DNA of 64,000 nt from Maridesulfovibrio ferrireducens. Its GTDB lineage: Bacteria > Desulfobacterota > Desulfovibrionia > Desulfovibrionales > Desulfovibrionaceae. The notes below the pieces were generated by a model. It was not told the origin of the DNA, did no database searches, and saw only the letters and a list, made by a program, of their open reading frames with translations. Of this stretch, positions 18,472 to 27,004 are shown piece by piece. The translations under genes were made by a program, and so were the position numbers. Numbering within the stretch: the stretch's first letter is position 1; each line of letters starts with the position of its first letter. The DNA is taken from positions 62,001 through 126,000 of the forward strand of contig NZ_JAEINN010000005.1 in assembly GCF_016342405.1 (NCBI RefSeq), given 5' to 3'.

Positions 18472-19459
18472 CTCCGGATCCTCTGCTTATCATTATGCGT
18501 CCTTCGTCTTCTAAACGACGGATGCTTTTGACGATATTCTGTTGTGCTGATTCTACATCTGAGAGCTTTACCGGCCCCATGATTTCGAGATCTTCACGGA
18601 TCATGTTGGAAGCACGTTCAGACATATTCTTGAAGATAAGTTCCTGAAGATCATCAGAAGCACCTTTGAGTGCTGTGGTGAGTTCTTCGTTGGAAACTTC
18701 CTTGAGAAGTTCGCGGATTGCTCTGTCGTCGAGTCCCTTGATGTCTTCGAAAACGAACATAAGGTTTCGAATTTCTTCTGCCATCTGTGTGGATTCTTCT
18801 TCGATTTCCGAAAGAACTTCTTCTTCTGTTGCACGGTCTACGGCGTTGAGAATTTCTGCTACAGCAGGGATTCCTCCCACCTTTTTACCTTCTTTACCAC
18901 CCATGGCTATGAGCTGACTTTGAAGAACTCTATCAACTTCCATGAGCATTTCTTCTGCAACGGCTTCAAGTTTAGCAAGTCTCATGAGGACTTCGGCTCT
19001 GACACCTCCCGGCAGACTGGAAACTAAATCCGCTGCTTTTTCGGGGTGTAGATGTCCAATAATTAAAGCTAGTGTCTGAGGATGTTCATTCCTGAGAATC
19101 TGAGCAAGAATTTTCGGACTTACATTTTGTAATTCCTGGAATGGAGCTGGACCGCTTTCGAGGTCGAGCTTATCCAGAATGTATTTAGCGGTTTCTTCAT
19201 CAAGAGATTTGCTGAGAAGTCTTCTGACCTGATCAGCTCCACCCATAAGAAGTTCTGCGCCGTAAGCCAGAGTTTCATTGAACTCTTTTAGTACTTCAAG
19301 GACTTGTTCCTTGGGGACTGAGTCCATATCAAGCATAGCTCTTGAAACTTCGGCTATTTCCATGCGGTTCATGCGCTTGAATGACTCAGCCGTAAACTTA
19401 TCCCCGAGGGCAAGAAGTACTATGGCTGTTTTTTGATTCCCAGTGAATGGGGTCGACAA
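18458..19459 (-). CDS. fliG: Flagellar motor switch protein FliG
   Basis: FliG is the rotor protein that contacts the MotA stator. The EHPQT motif (NEHPQTLALIIG) marks the middle domain. The C-terminal motor domain carries the charged helix with FVFEDIKGLDDRAIRELL. At 333 residues it is full length. Translation starts at TTG 19459, 1 nt after the fliF stop, with GGAGG upstream inside fliF. Confidence 0.97.
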   Translation of the reverse strand: MSTPFTGNQKTAIVLLALGDKFTAESFKRMNRMEIAEVSRAMLDMDSVPKEQVLEVLKEFNETLAYGAELLMGGADQVRRLLSKSLDEETAKYILDKLDLESGPAPFQELQNVSPKILAQILRNEHPQTLALIIGHLHPEKAADLVSSLPGGVRAEVLMRLAKLEAVAEEMLMEVDRVLQSQLIAMGGKEGKKVGGIPAVAEILNAVDRATEEEVLSEIEEESTQMAEEIRNLMFVFEDIKGLDDRAIRELLKEVSNEELTTALKGASDDLQELIFKNMSERASNMIREDLEIMGPVKLSDVESAQQNIVKSIRRLEDEGRIMISRGSGDVFV

Positions 19460-19460
19460 T

Positions 19461-21065
19461 TTATGCTGCCTCCTGCTTCAACCAGGTCTTCAGAACCTGC
19501 ACCGCCTGATCCATATTCTTTTCTGAAAGTTGCAGAGCCTGAGCCTTGGCGTTCTCCAGCTTACGTGCCGTATCTAGAGCCTCTTCGTCAAGGTCACTTT
19601 CATCAAGAGACAGTCTTTCTACACCTTCAGGAAGTCCTGCCATCTCATCAATGTCTTCTTCAGCGATGCGCGGTTTGATGAGAGCCATTACTACCGGGCG
19701 TACTACAAGGATCAGGAAGAGGAAGATGAGAAGCCCGTTAAGGAAAGGCTTTCCGAGTCTTTGAGCGTATTCAAGCATGGTGCGCATGAGTCCTTCGTCG
19801 CCGAAAGCATCCTGCATACCGAAGGTCATATTCGACACTTCAAGAGCATCTCCGCGGGTGGAATCGTAACCAACCGCCGAGCGAACTAATTCTCTGATGC
19901 GTTCCATTTCTTCTTCGGAACGCGGGATATATGTCATTTCACCTGTCTCAGCATTTTTCTCGTATGTGCCGTCGACTACGACTGCAACACTCAATCTTTT
20001 GAGTTCACCGACCGGGACAATTATCTGCTGTTCTTCTTTATTTATTTCATAGTTGGTTGTTTTGGTCTCACGGTTTGATTCCTGAGTTGTGGCTGTTCCA
20101 GTGAAACCGTCACCTCTGAAATTTGCTTCCGGGACTCCGCCGTCAACGTTGGCAGTACCCTTAGTGGTTTCTCCGCTTGACTGTTCACTGCGGGCAACCT
20201 GACTGTCAGGGTCAAATGCTTCTGTCTTGATAGTACGCTGTCTGAAATCGAGTTCTGCGTTAACTTTGGCGATAACTTTTTCTGTACCGACTATCGGCAT
20301 AAGCAACCGCTGAATGCGTTGCTCTATTTTACTTTCCATTTCAGCTTTATACTGAAGCTGGCTGGAACTGACATTTAAGCCCAGTCCGCCGTCTTCTTCA
20401 GGCTGATACAGAACTTGCCCACGCATATCCGTAATAGTGACATGTTGGCCCTTGAGCCCTTCAACAGACATGACAACCAGATTAAGGACACCCTTGATCT
20501 GCTTTTCAGAAAGCTTTTCGCCATCCTTGAGCTTCAAGACAACTGAAGCTGATGGTTCAGCCTGTTCTTCAATAAATAGAGATTTAGCGGGAAGTACAAG
20601 ATGAACTCTGGCTCTTTCTACCTGAGGAAATTCGCTGATTGTTCTTGCAAGTTCACCTTGAAGAGCGCGCTGATAGTTGATGCGCTGGATGAAGTCAGTT
20701 TGACCGATCTGCACTTCATCGAAAATTTCATAACCGATTCCCTGTCCGTGCATGGCTCCTTCACCTGCAATCTTGAGGCGCAGGTCATACACTCTGTCTG
20801 CAGGAACCAGAATTGTGGCACCGTTGTCCTCAATTTTGTAAGGTTCTTTAGTAGACTGCAAAATGCCTACAACGCGGGAAGCATCTTCAGTATAGAGTTT
20901 GGTGTAAAGGACTTTATAGTCTGTCTGGTTGAGCCAGAAGACCATAAGAAGGAAAGCAATTACAACAGAGGCAGCCAAACCTCCGATGAGAATCCGTTGG
21001 GATACTGTACGGTCGGACCAAAAATTTGTAAATTTAGCTAAGTACTCATTGAGGAAGTTGGGCAT
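19461..21065 (-). CDS. fliF: Flagellar MS-ring protein FliF
   Basis: FliF forms the MS ring in the inner membrane. There is an N-terminal helix at about 25-47 and a second helix near 440-460. Between them lie ring-building modules (TDYKVLYTKLYTEDA, IEQRIQRLLMPIVG) and a Gly/Ser/Thr-rich loop around 290-330. A possible TTG start at 21071 is only 1 nt from AGGAG, whereas ATG 21065 is 7 nt away and is preferred (534 residues). Confidence 0.96.
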   Translation of the reverse strand: MPNFLNEYLAKFTNFWSDRTVSQRILIGGLAASVVIAFLLMVFWLNQTDYKVLYTKLYTEDASRVVGILQSTKEPYKIEDNGATILVPADRVYDLRLKIAGEGAMHGQGIGYEIFDEVQIGQTDFIQRINYQRALQGELARTISEFPQVERARVHLVLPAKSLFIEEQAEPSASVVLKLKDGEKLSEKQIKGVLNLVVMSVEGLKGQHVTITDMRGQVLYQPEEDGGLGLNVSSSQLQYKAEMESKIEQRIQRLLMPIVGTEKVIAKVNAELDFRQRTIKTEAFDPDSQVARSEQSSGETTKGTANVDGGVPEANFRGDGFTGTATTQESNRETKTTNYEINKEEQQIIVPVGELKRLSVAVVVDGTYEKNAETGEMTYIPRSEEEMERIRELVRSAVGYDSTRGDALEVSNMTFGMQDAFGDEGLMRTMLEYAQRLGKPFLNGLLIFLFLILVVRPVVMALIKPRIAEEDIDEMAGLPEGVERLSLDESDLDEEALDTARKLENAKAQALQLSEKNMDQAVQVLKTWLKQEAA

Positions 21066-21190
21066 AATCAAACTCCTGACGATTTTTCTGAGAGAAAAGC
21101 AATAAGTGGTCCGACTTTATTAATCGTATATATTATAGTAAGTTATAAATTGCTTTTAGGCATATGCAGGAGGCCCTGCCAAAATAATGT

Positions 21191-21517
21191 CTAGAAAGGC
21201 ATTTTGAGGACTTCCTGATAAGCCGTCATCACTTTGCTGCGGACAGTGCTGGTCATACTCATAGCCAATCCGGCTTTCTGGAGTGATATCATCAGTTCGT
21301 GAACATTCTGATTTTTTCCTGAAGCAAAATCTTCGATCATAGATTTCTTTTGAGTCTGCAGGTCATTAACAGAAGTCAAAGAGGTTTTAAGCGTTTCGGT
21401 GAAGGAGTTTTCTTCAGGTTTGCCAAGCTTCATGACCGAGTCGAACTTTTTATCAAATTTGTTCTGGGTCTGAAGTGCGTTGGAGTAAGCTTGCATTGCT
21501 ACGTTTTTAATGGACAT
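21191..21517 (-). CDS. fliE: Flagellar hook-basal body protein FliE
   Basis: FliE joins the MS ring to the rod. The 108-residue size, helical composition and C-terminal motif (HELMISLQKAGLAMSMTSTVRSK) match the family. AAGGAG lies 7-8 nt before the ATG. A gap of about 120 bp separates it from fliF; I see no terminator in the gap. Confidence 0.93.
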   Translation of the reverse strand: MSIKNVAMQAYSNALQTQNKFDKKFDSVMKLGKPEENSFTETLKTSLTSVNDLQTQKKSMIEDFASGKNQNVHELMISLQKAGLAMSMTSTVRSKVMTAYQEVLKMPF

Positions 21518-21583
21518 TTTCTCTCTCCTTGATTTCCGAAATTCTATCTGCTGCGTTCTGTCTTTGACGGCTGTTAAGGTTTA

Positions 21584-22024
21584 TCAGCCCTGACCAATTC
21601 TAAGAGCGCGGTTGAACATTTTTTTGGCAGCGTCTACGGACTGTGCGTTAGCTTCGTACGATCTGCTGACTGTGATCATGTTAACCATTTCTTCCACCAC
21701 GTTGATGTCAGGGTATCTGACTATGCCCTTGGCATCGGCATCCGGGTGGTTAGGTTCAAATACTTCTTTAAATGGGCGGGTGTCGGAGACGATACCTCTG
21801 ACTGTTACGCCGCGTAGCTGCTGATTCATTTCACTGTTCATTGCTGTGTCAAAAGGAGAGAGCAGGGGAGTGGATTCCATGGCAACACTTTTACGGCGGT
21901 AAGGTCCGCCATCTGCGGTGCGCGTTGTTCTGGAGTTCGCCATATTCATTGATACGACGTTAAGATACTCTCTCTGCGCCTTGAGCCCGGAGGCTCCCAA
22001 TTCAAGTGCTGTCATGAAGTTCAT
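21584..22024 (-). CDS. flgC: Flagellar proximal rod protein FlgC
   Basis: The N-terminal rod motif (LNVVSMNMANSRTT) and the C-terminal motif (VNMITVSRSYEANAQ) are those of FlgC. The 146-residue length fits. The start overlaps the flgB stop by 1 nt (TAATG), so translation is coupled. Confidence 0.96.
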   Translation of the reverse strand: MNFMTALELGASGLKAQREYLNVVSMNMANSRTTRTADGGPYRRKSVAMESTPLLSPFDTAMNSEMNQQLRGVTVRGIVSDTRPFKEVFEPNHPDADAKGIVRYPDINVVEEMVNMITVSRSYEANAQSVDAAKKMFNRALRIGQG

Positions 22025-22434
22025 TATCTAGCTCCGTCCTGAATGATTTTTTGCATTCCCTGAAAACTTTTACTGACTATCTGAGTCAAGGCATTGTAGG
22101 CTAAAGTATTTTTGGCCATGGTTACCATTTCTTTATCAATGTCTACGGGATTTTCACCGTGGATAACTCTGGGTTCAAAATTTGAAAGAGTTCTGCCGCT
22201 GAATTTGTTCGCATCAAAAGTGGCAGGAATATGCATTTTACTGGTTTTGGTCATTTTGCCTCTGGCGTCTTTACCGATAGCTTTTTGGAGGCTGTCTTCA
22301 AATTCCAGTGTCTTCGCTTTGTAACCAGGGGTGTTAACGTTTGCGAGGTTGGATGCGACAAGATTTTGACGCTGGAGTCTTAAGTCCAAAACCTTACCTG
22401 TCAAAGCTACGTTACCTTCGAAAAGTCCTTTCAT
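22024..22434 (-). CDS. flgB: Flagellar proximal rod protein FlgB
   Basis: The rod-protein motif NLANVNTPGYKAK is near residue 31 and the FlgB C terminus with a conserved NALTQIVSKSF run is present. It is the first gene of a seven-gene operon. AGGAGG lies 8 nt before the ATG, and a sigma-54-type promoter lies about 80 bp upstream. Confidence 0.96.
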   Translation of the reverse strand: MKGLFEGNVALTGKVLDLRLQRQNLVASNLANVNTPGYKAKTLEFEDSLQKAIGKDARGKMTKTSKMHIPATFDANKFSGRTLSNFEPRVIHGENPVDIDKEMVTMAKNTLAYNALTQIVSKSFQGMQKIIQDGAR

Positions 22435-22510
22435 TTCTCAATCCTCCTGCAAAAATTTCCTGTTCTTCCATGATGCGGAAGCCACTTGGGGTAGTAAGTG
22501 ATTATTGAAT

Positions 22511-22527
22511 AGCAAGACTTGTTCCAA
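22511..22527 (-). promoter_or_regulatory. Sigma-54 (RpoN) promoter of the flgB operon
   Basis: On the minus strand the -24/-12 element reads TTGGAACAAGTCTTGCT, with the required 10 nt between GG and GC. The predicted transcript starts near 22500, leaving a leader of about 65 nt before flgB. RpoN control of basal-body genes is well known in polar flagellates. Confidence 0.75.
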
Positions 22528-22651
22528 GTTTGTAAGAGTCTGTTGTTTAAGCTTATTTTGTGAAAAGAAGCGTTGCTGTAATAGATGTGCGTCGTAAAAC
22601 GGGCGGTCTTTAAAAACCTATATATAATGAAGGAGGTGGTAGTTTTTGTCT

Positions 22652-22667
22652 TGGCATAGCAGTTGCA
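22652..22667 (+). promoter_or_regulatory. Sigma-54 (RpoN) promoter of the TPR gene
   Basis: The element TGGCATAGCAGTTGCA has exact GG-N10-GC spacing and a strong TTGCA -12 box. The predicted start is near 22678, about 68 nt before the TPR start codon. It diverges from the flgB promoter with about 125 bp between the two -24 elements. Confidence 0.78.
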
Positions 22668-22745
22668 TTATTTTTAGCAGGCCAATAATGGTCGAAAAAA
22701 ATGCCACCTATTTATTAAAGGCGGTAAATATTTTCGGAGGGGATT

Positions 22746-23300
22746 ATGAGTCATTTAGATTATGAAATTAACAAGGAACTCGGTGAGTGTTATCTGTTTA
22801 TGGGTGAACTGGATAAAGCTGAAGATTACTACAAGAAGGCTGCCGGATCTAACGGTGTGCATCCCGATCCTTATATCGGGCTTGCTACCATCGCGATTCA
22901 ACGCGGTGAGTATGATTCTGCCATGGCTCTTTACAAGAAGGCACATTCTGTAGAAGTTACTGATAAGAGCTTCGCAGGAATGGGACTCATTCTGATGGAA
23001 ACCGCCAAAAAGAATGAAGCCTTTGAAAGTTTTTCCGATGCCTTGAAGATTAATCCGAGCAACATGGTTGCACTTTTCGGTATAATCAGAATCGGACACG
23101 AAGCTGAAATTGTTGATCAGGCAGTTCCATTTTTGGAAAATTTCCTAGCCATTGAACCTGAAAAGCACGAAGTCCGTTATTCTTTAGCCGGTTGTTTCAT
23201 TTGCATGGACAAGAAAGCTGAAGCTGTAGAACAACTCGAAATGATCCTTGAAATGGATCCCGCAAATGCTGCGGCAAAGGAACTGCTCGAGCAGATTTAA
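22746..23300 (+). CDS. Tetratricopeptide-repeat protein
   Basis: This 184-residue soluble protein consists almost entirely of TPR units: repeats begin near residues 4, 40, 73, 107 and 143 with the usual W/L-G-Y/F and A/P positions. The last repeat ends in EMDPANAAAKELLEQI. There is no signal peptide or enzyme domain, so it is a protein-binding scaffold. GGAGG precedes the ATG. A sigma-54 promoter facing away from the flagellar operon suggests co-regulation with motility; a role as chaperone or adaptor is inference. Confidence 0.85.
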   Translation: MSHLDYEINKELGECYLFMGELDKAEDYYKKAAGSNGVHPDPYIGLATIAIQRGEYDSAMALYKKAHSVEVTDKSFAGMGLILMETAKKNEAFESFSDALKINPSNMVALFGIIRIGHEAEIVDQAVPFLENFLAIEPEKHEVRYSLAGCFICMDKKAEAVEQLEMILEMDPANAAAKELLEQI

Positions 23301-23345
23301 GCTCCGCGGAACCTTTATATAAAGTCGACTCCCCTCCAGGTTGGT

Positions 23346-23379
23346 CCCGTCCTTTAATTAATGTTAATTAAAGGACGGG
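23346..23379. repeat. Perfect 16-bp inverted repeat before purH
   Basis: The arms at 23346-23361 and 23364-23379 match exactly with a 2-nt centre. There is no T-run on the plus side, so a normal terminator is unlikely. It could be an operator or an RNA hairpin in the leader between the TPR gene and purH. Confidence 0.7.
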
Positions 23380-23469
23380 GGCCGATACTGGCAAAATGTA
23401 AGAGCGGGAGCTTGCCTTTGGCGGATAATTCCGGCACAACTCCACAAAAACAATAGTGGGAGAAGTGTT

Positions 23470-24069
23470 ATGGATATGTTGCCTATAAAGCGCGGTGTTC
23501 TCAGTGTTACTGATAAATCCGGACTCGCTGCATTTGCGTCTGATTTGGCTGGTTTCGGTGTAGAACTTATAAGCACCGGTGGAACCAGAAAAGCTCTTAA
23601 AGATGCAGGTCTTACTGTTAAGTCAGTAAGCGACGTTACCGGTTTCCCTGAAATAATGGGCGGACGTGTCAAAACTTTGCACCCTAATGTGCATGGTGGA
23701 GTGCTCGCGGATAAGGATAACCCTGAACACATGTCGACTCTTGATGAACATGGAATCAAGACGATCGATATGGTTTGTGTAAACTTGTATAATTTTGCCA
23801 AGGCTGTCAGCGAAGGGCAGGATCTCAGGAGCGCTGTTGAGCAAATCGACATCGGTGGTCCTACTATGCTTCGTGCTGCCGCAAAGAATTTTCATTCCGT
23901 TCTGGTTGTCCCCAGTCCTGTACATTATCCCCGTATTCTGAAAGAAATGAAGAATAATGACGGCAAGATCTCTCTAGCACTTAGAAAAGAACTTGCCGCA
24001 GAAACTTTTGCGCTTGTTTCAGAGTACGATTCCATGATAGCCAAGTATTTGGCAGAACACGACGCGTAA
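23470..24069 (+). CDS. purH: IMP cyclohydrolase (stand-alone PurH N-terminal half)
   Basis: The enzyme closes FAICAR to IMP, the last step of purine synthesis. The MGS-like fold is complete: GVLSVTDKSGL at the start, STGGTRKAL, GGRVKTLHP and the GGPTMLRAAAKN motif. At 199 residues the AICAR formyltransferase half of ordinary 520-residue PurH is absent, and the frame ends cleanly rather than being truncated. A separate formyltransferase must exist elsewhere. GGGAG upstream supports ATG 23470. Confidence 0.93.
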   Translation: MDMLPIKRGVLSVTDKSGLAAFASDLAGFGVELISTGGTRKALKDAGLTVKSVSDVTGFPEIMGGRVKTLHPNVHGGVLADKDNPEHMSTLDEHGIKTIDMVCVNLYNFAKAVSEGQDLRSAVEQIDIGGPTMLRAAAKNFHSVLVVPSPVHYPRILKEMKNNDGKISLALRKELAAETFALVSEYDSMIAKYLAEHDA

Positions 24070-24148
24070 ATATTTAAGCGGGACGACAGATTTCTGACGT
24101 TCCGCTTTCACTGTTCAAATATCCTGCGGGATAAAGGAAGATGCAGCC

Positions 24149-25795
24149 ATCGCTCTGAAAGTAAAAGGAAATACGCAAGGGCTTAAGCCCAGAGAAATCA
24201 AACGGATCAACCGTCTTGCGGAGCGCAGTTATAGCGATCCGTGCGGATATTCTAATGAACAGGCCCGTGAGCTTTCAATTCTCAGTAATGAGATAGGAAG
24301 GCAGATCGGTTTGCTTGTAAATCGACAGGGCCGTCCTGAGATGATTCTTGTCGGCGATCCCACATCGATTTATATTCCTGAATTGCCCAGAGCCCGACAG
24401 TCTGAAGGACGGTTGCGAGGACTCAGGCTGCTGCATACTCATATTTCAGGGGAAAATCTTTCAGAAGAAGATCTTATGGATATGGTTTTCCTGCGGCTGG
24501 ACAATGTGACAGTCATCGTTTCCGATTCTCATGGTGATCCTGAGTTTGTTCAATATGGCTACCTTCTCCCTCCGGGGTCAGGAGAAAAAGCATATGAGCA
24601 GTTACCTCCGGTTCGCTGGGACACTTCGGACATGGATCTGCCGGCACAAGTCAAAGCTCTTGAAGAAGAATTTAGCCGCGCGGATAAAACCAGAGATATG
24701 GCGGATAAGCGTGAACGGGCGATTGTGGTCAGCGTATCTCAGGATTCTAAGACGATTCAGGATCGTTCTCTCGATGAGTTGGTGGATCTTGCTGATACTG
24801 CAGGTCTCAAAGTCGAAGGGCGGATGATTCAGCGGATTCGTCAGATTAATCCCAAATTTATTATGGGTAAGGGAAAGCTTGCAGAGCTTGAAATTCTGGC
24901 ATTGCAGGCGGATGCAGAAGTTGTTCTGTTTGATCAGGAAATTTCTGCTGCTCAGATGCGAAACCTTGCTACTATCACCGAACGTAAAGTTCTGGACCGC
25001 ACACAGCTGATTCTTGATATTTTTGCTCAGCATGCCACAACAAAAGCCGGCAGGCTGCAAGTTGAAATGGCGCAGCTCAAGTATATGATGCCCCGTCTTG
25101 TCGGAAAGAATGATGCCATGTCACGTTTGATGGGTGGTATCGGCGGTCGAGGTCCGGGTGAAACTAAGCTGGAAATTGACCGCAGACGAGTTAAAGATAA
25201 ACTAACTAAGCTTGGCAATGAGCTGAAAAAAGTTAGCAAACAGAGGGGCTTTACACGGGATCGTCGCGCTCGGGCCGGTGTTCCGGTTGTTTCTCTTGTC
25301 GGTTATACAAATGCCGGAAAATCCACCTTGCTCAATACTTTGACAAACAGTGTGGTACTTGCTGAAGATAAGCTTTTTGCAACTCTTGATCCGACCAGCA
25401 GGCGCATTCGCTTTCCTAATGATCAGGAACTAATTCTTACTGACACTGTCGGTTTCATTCGTCAGTTACCTAAGGAATTGAAAGAAGCTTTCAGGGCTAC
25501 TCTTGAAGAACTTGAGGCCGCAGATATTATGGTACATGTTGCTGATGTATCTCATCCTGAAGTGGAAGAGCAGATCGAAGCGGTTGAAAAGATTATTGAA
25601 GAAATGGAAATGAATGAGGTTCCCATAATTCTTGTTTTAAATAAATGGGATAGGATAAATGAAGATCAACGTGAAATGATGCAGAATTATTTTCCTCAAG
25701 GAATTCCAGCAAGCGCGCGGGACCGTAAGTCTTTAAGGCCCTTGGTTGAACTTATTCTTGAGAAGCTTGGAAAACTGTCAAAAAAAGTTAGATAG
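24149..25795 (+). CDS. hflX: Ribosome-associated GTPase HflX, start uncertain
   Basis: HflX splits stalled ribosomes. The G domain shows GYTNAGKST, DTVGFIRQLP and NKWD, preceded by the HflX domain with GGIGGRGPGETKLE. The longest ATG/GTG/TTG frame begins at TTG 24311, but conserved family sequence (KGNTQGLKPREIK) continues about 50 codons upstream in the same frame, which is open back to 24098 and has no ATG, GTG or TTG. AAGGA at 24134-24138 precedes ATC 24149; ATG 24141 is in another frame and stops after five codons. A rare start codon or a one-base indel is implied. Confidence 0.9.
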   Translation: MALKVKGNTQGLKPREIKRINRLAERSYSDPCGYSNEQARELSILSNEIGRQIGLLVNRQGRPEMILVGDPTSIYIPELPRARQSEGRLRGLRLLHTHISGENLSEEDLMDMVFLRLDNVTVIVSDSHGDPEFVQYGYLLPPGSGEKAYEQLPPVRWDTSDMDLPAQVKALEEEFSRADKTRDMADKRERAIVVSVSQDSKTIQDRSLDELVDLADTAGLKVEGRMIQRIRQINPKFIMGKGKLAELEILALQADAEVVLFDQEISAAQMRNLATITERKVLDRTQLILDIFAQHATTKAGRLQVEMAQLKYMMPRLVGKNDAMSRLMGGIGGRGPGETKLEIDRRRVKDKLTKLGNELKKVSKQRGFTRDRRARAGVPVVSLVGYTNAGKSTLLNTLTNSVVLAEDKLFATLDPTSRRIRFPNDQELILTDTVGFIRQLPKELKEAFRATLEELEAADIMVHVADVSHPEVEEQIEAVEKIIEEMEMNEVPIILVLNKWDRINEDQREMMQNYFPQGIPASARDRKSLRPLVELILEKLGKLSKKVR

Positions 25796-25837
25796 ATTCT
25801 TTACTGACAGTTTGCTGATATTTTATTTATAGTTGGT

Positions 25838-25880
25838 AAAGGCCCATCACGGAATTTCCGTGGTGGGCCTTTTTATTTTT
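25838..25880 (+). terminator. Intrinsic terminator after hflX
   Basis: A 15-bp GC-rich stem with one G-U pair (AAGGCCCATCACGGA arm) and a 3-nt loop is followed by a T-run. Confidence 0.9.
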
Positions 25881-26034
25881 ATATGATATAATTATAGAAC
25901 TCGTTGAGATGTTTTTGACCGGGAGTGCTAAAACATTGTTGCAAGTGTTATATGAATTTTGCTAAAGCTATCTGGTTCCTGATGGAATATAAAAAAATAT
26001 CGAGGGCCGTAAAGGCTGTGTGATGGAGGAAGCT

Positions 26035-26253
26035 GTGGCTAAAGAAGAAGCCATTGAGGTTGAAGGTCTAGTGCAGGAAGCTCTGCCTAACGCCATGTTC
26101 CGTGTTGAACTTGAGAACGGGCATATTATTCTTGGGCATATCTCGGGCAAATTACGTAAATATTATATTCGCATTCTTCCGGGAGACAGGGTCAAAGTTG
26201 AACTTTCCCCTTATGATTTAACTCGCGGACGTATAACTTTCCGAATACGATAA
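26035..26253 (+). CDS. infA: Translation initiation factor IF-1
   Basis: The 72-residue S1-like OB fold has the expected [10 protein letters not shown] start and the [14 protein letters not shown] and [15 protein letters not shown] segments. The frame is open to 26020, but GGAGG at 26025-26029 places the start at GTG 26035, giving the normal IF-1 length. It is not in the ribosomal block to the right, where infA often lies near secY and map. Confidence 0.93.
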   Translation: MAKEEAIEVEGLVQEALPNAMFRVELENGHIILGHISGKLRKYYIRILPGDRVKVELSPYDLTRGRITFRIR

Positions 26254-26306
26254 GTTTTTGATTATCATTTTGATCATTTTTCTAAATCCTGAGTATAGGG
26301 AGTAAT

Positions 26307-26516
26307 ATGAGCTCGAAAGGCGTTGTCAGCTGGTTTAACGAGCAAAAAGGGTTCGGTTTCATTACAGATGAAACCGGTCAGGATATATACGTACATTACT
26401 CCGAAGTTATTCGTGATGGGTTCAAAACTCTTGAGGTAGGAGAAAAAGTTGTTTTTGAGCTGGTTGATGAGAGTCTCGCCCCGAAAGCTGTATCTGTAAG
26501 GGTTATAAATTATTAG
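26307..26516 (+). CDS. Cold shock domain protein
   Basis: The 69-residue protein has the RNP1 motif (KGFGFI) and an RNP2-like motif (IYVHYSE, with Tyr in place of the usual Phe). It binds single-stranded RNA or DNA. It follows infA by 53 bp and is closed by a terminator, so the pair may be one transcript. Confidence 0.93.
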   Translation: MSSKGVVSWFNEQKGFGFITDETGQDIYVHYSEVIRDGFKTLEVGEKVVFELVDESLAPKAVSVRVINY

Positions 26517-26527
26517 ATTAAAATGCG

Positions 26528-26570
26528 CAAGGCCCGTTTGTTGTTACAACAGACGGGCCTTGCCTTTTTT
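26528..26570. terminator. Intrinsic terminator after the cold shock gene
   Basis: A 16-bp stem (26528-26543 with 26547-26562, one G-U pair) has a 3-nt loop and is followed by TTTTTT. It also lies at the end of the convergent small gene. Confidence 0.9.
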
Positions 26571-26586
26571 ATAAATTATGAGCTGG

Positions 26587-26916
26587 TTATCTTTGGCCTG
26601 CTTCATTTTTTGTAGGCTCCAGAACCGCGTCGATATTTATTTGGCGCGATGATAGTTTTCCTTCTATGATCTCATGTCTTGTCATCTGCCAATCCACATG
26701 ATCGATAAAATCAACTTTTGCCCATGCTGTTTTGGGAAGTCTTTTGACCAGTTCCTCTAAAAAATCATCAATATCGATATAATGGCCTTCATAGTCTACA
26801 CTTAACAGCTCATCTTTATATACGATTTTATTAAATGGAATCTCATCTTTCATTTCATCAAAATCTTTTTGTGAAAGCCCGTGGACATCTCCGTAGACTC
26901 TAACATCATCCATCAT
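26587..26916 (-). CDS. Small acidic hypothetical protein
   Basis: This 109-residue soluble protein is rich in Asp and Glu (IDIDDFLEEL) and starts MMDDVRVYGDVHG. GGGAG lies about 6 nt before the ATG. No signal, membrane helix or known motif is visible. It lies between the cold shock terminator and cheV, in the direction of cheV. Confidence 0.65.
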   Translation of the reverse strand: MMDDVRVYGDVHGLSQKDFDEMKDEIPFNKIVYKDELLSVDYEGHYIDIDDFLEELVKRLPKTAWAKVDFIDHVDWQMTRHEIIEGKLSSRQINIDAVLEPTKNEAGQR

Positions 26917-27004
26917 ATAAGCTCCCGAATTTTTATTGCTAAGATTGAAATTGTGATTGTAAAAATTTTCATTTGGTCAGATCGGAATATTACGTGAGTT
27001 ATAA

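Noticed and set aside
22630-22770. ORF beginning after AAGGAGGTGG, starting at a TTG near the TPR promoter
   Set aside because: It overlaps the sigma-54 promoter and then the TPR gene in another frame, and has no protein-like composition.
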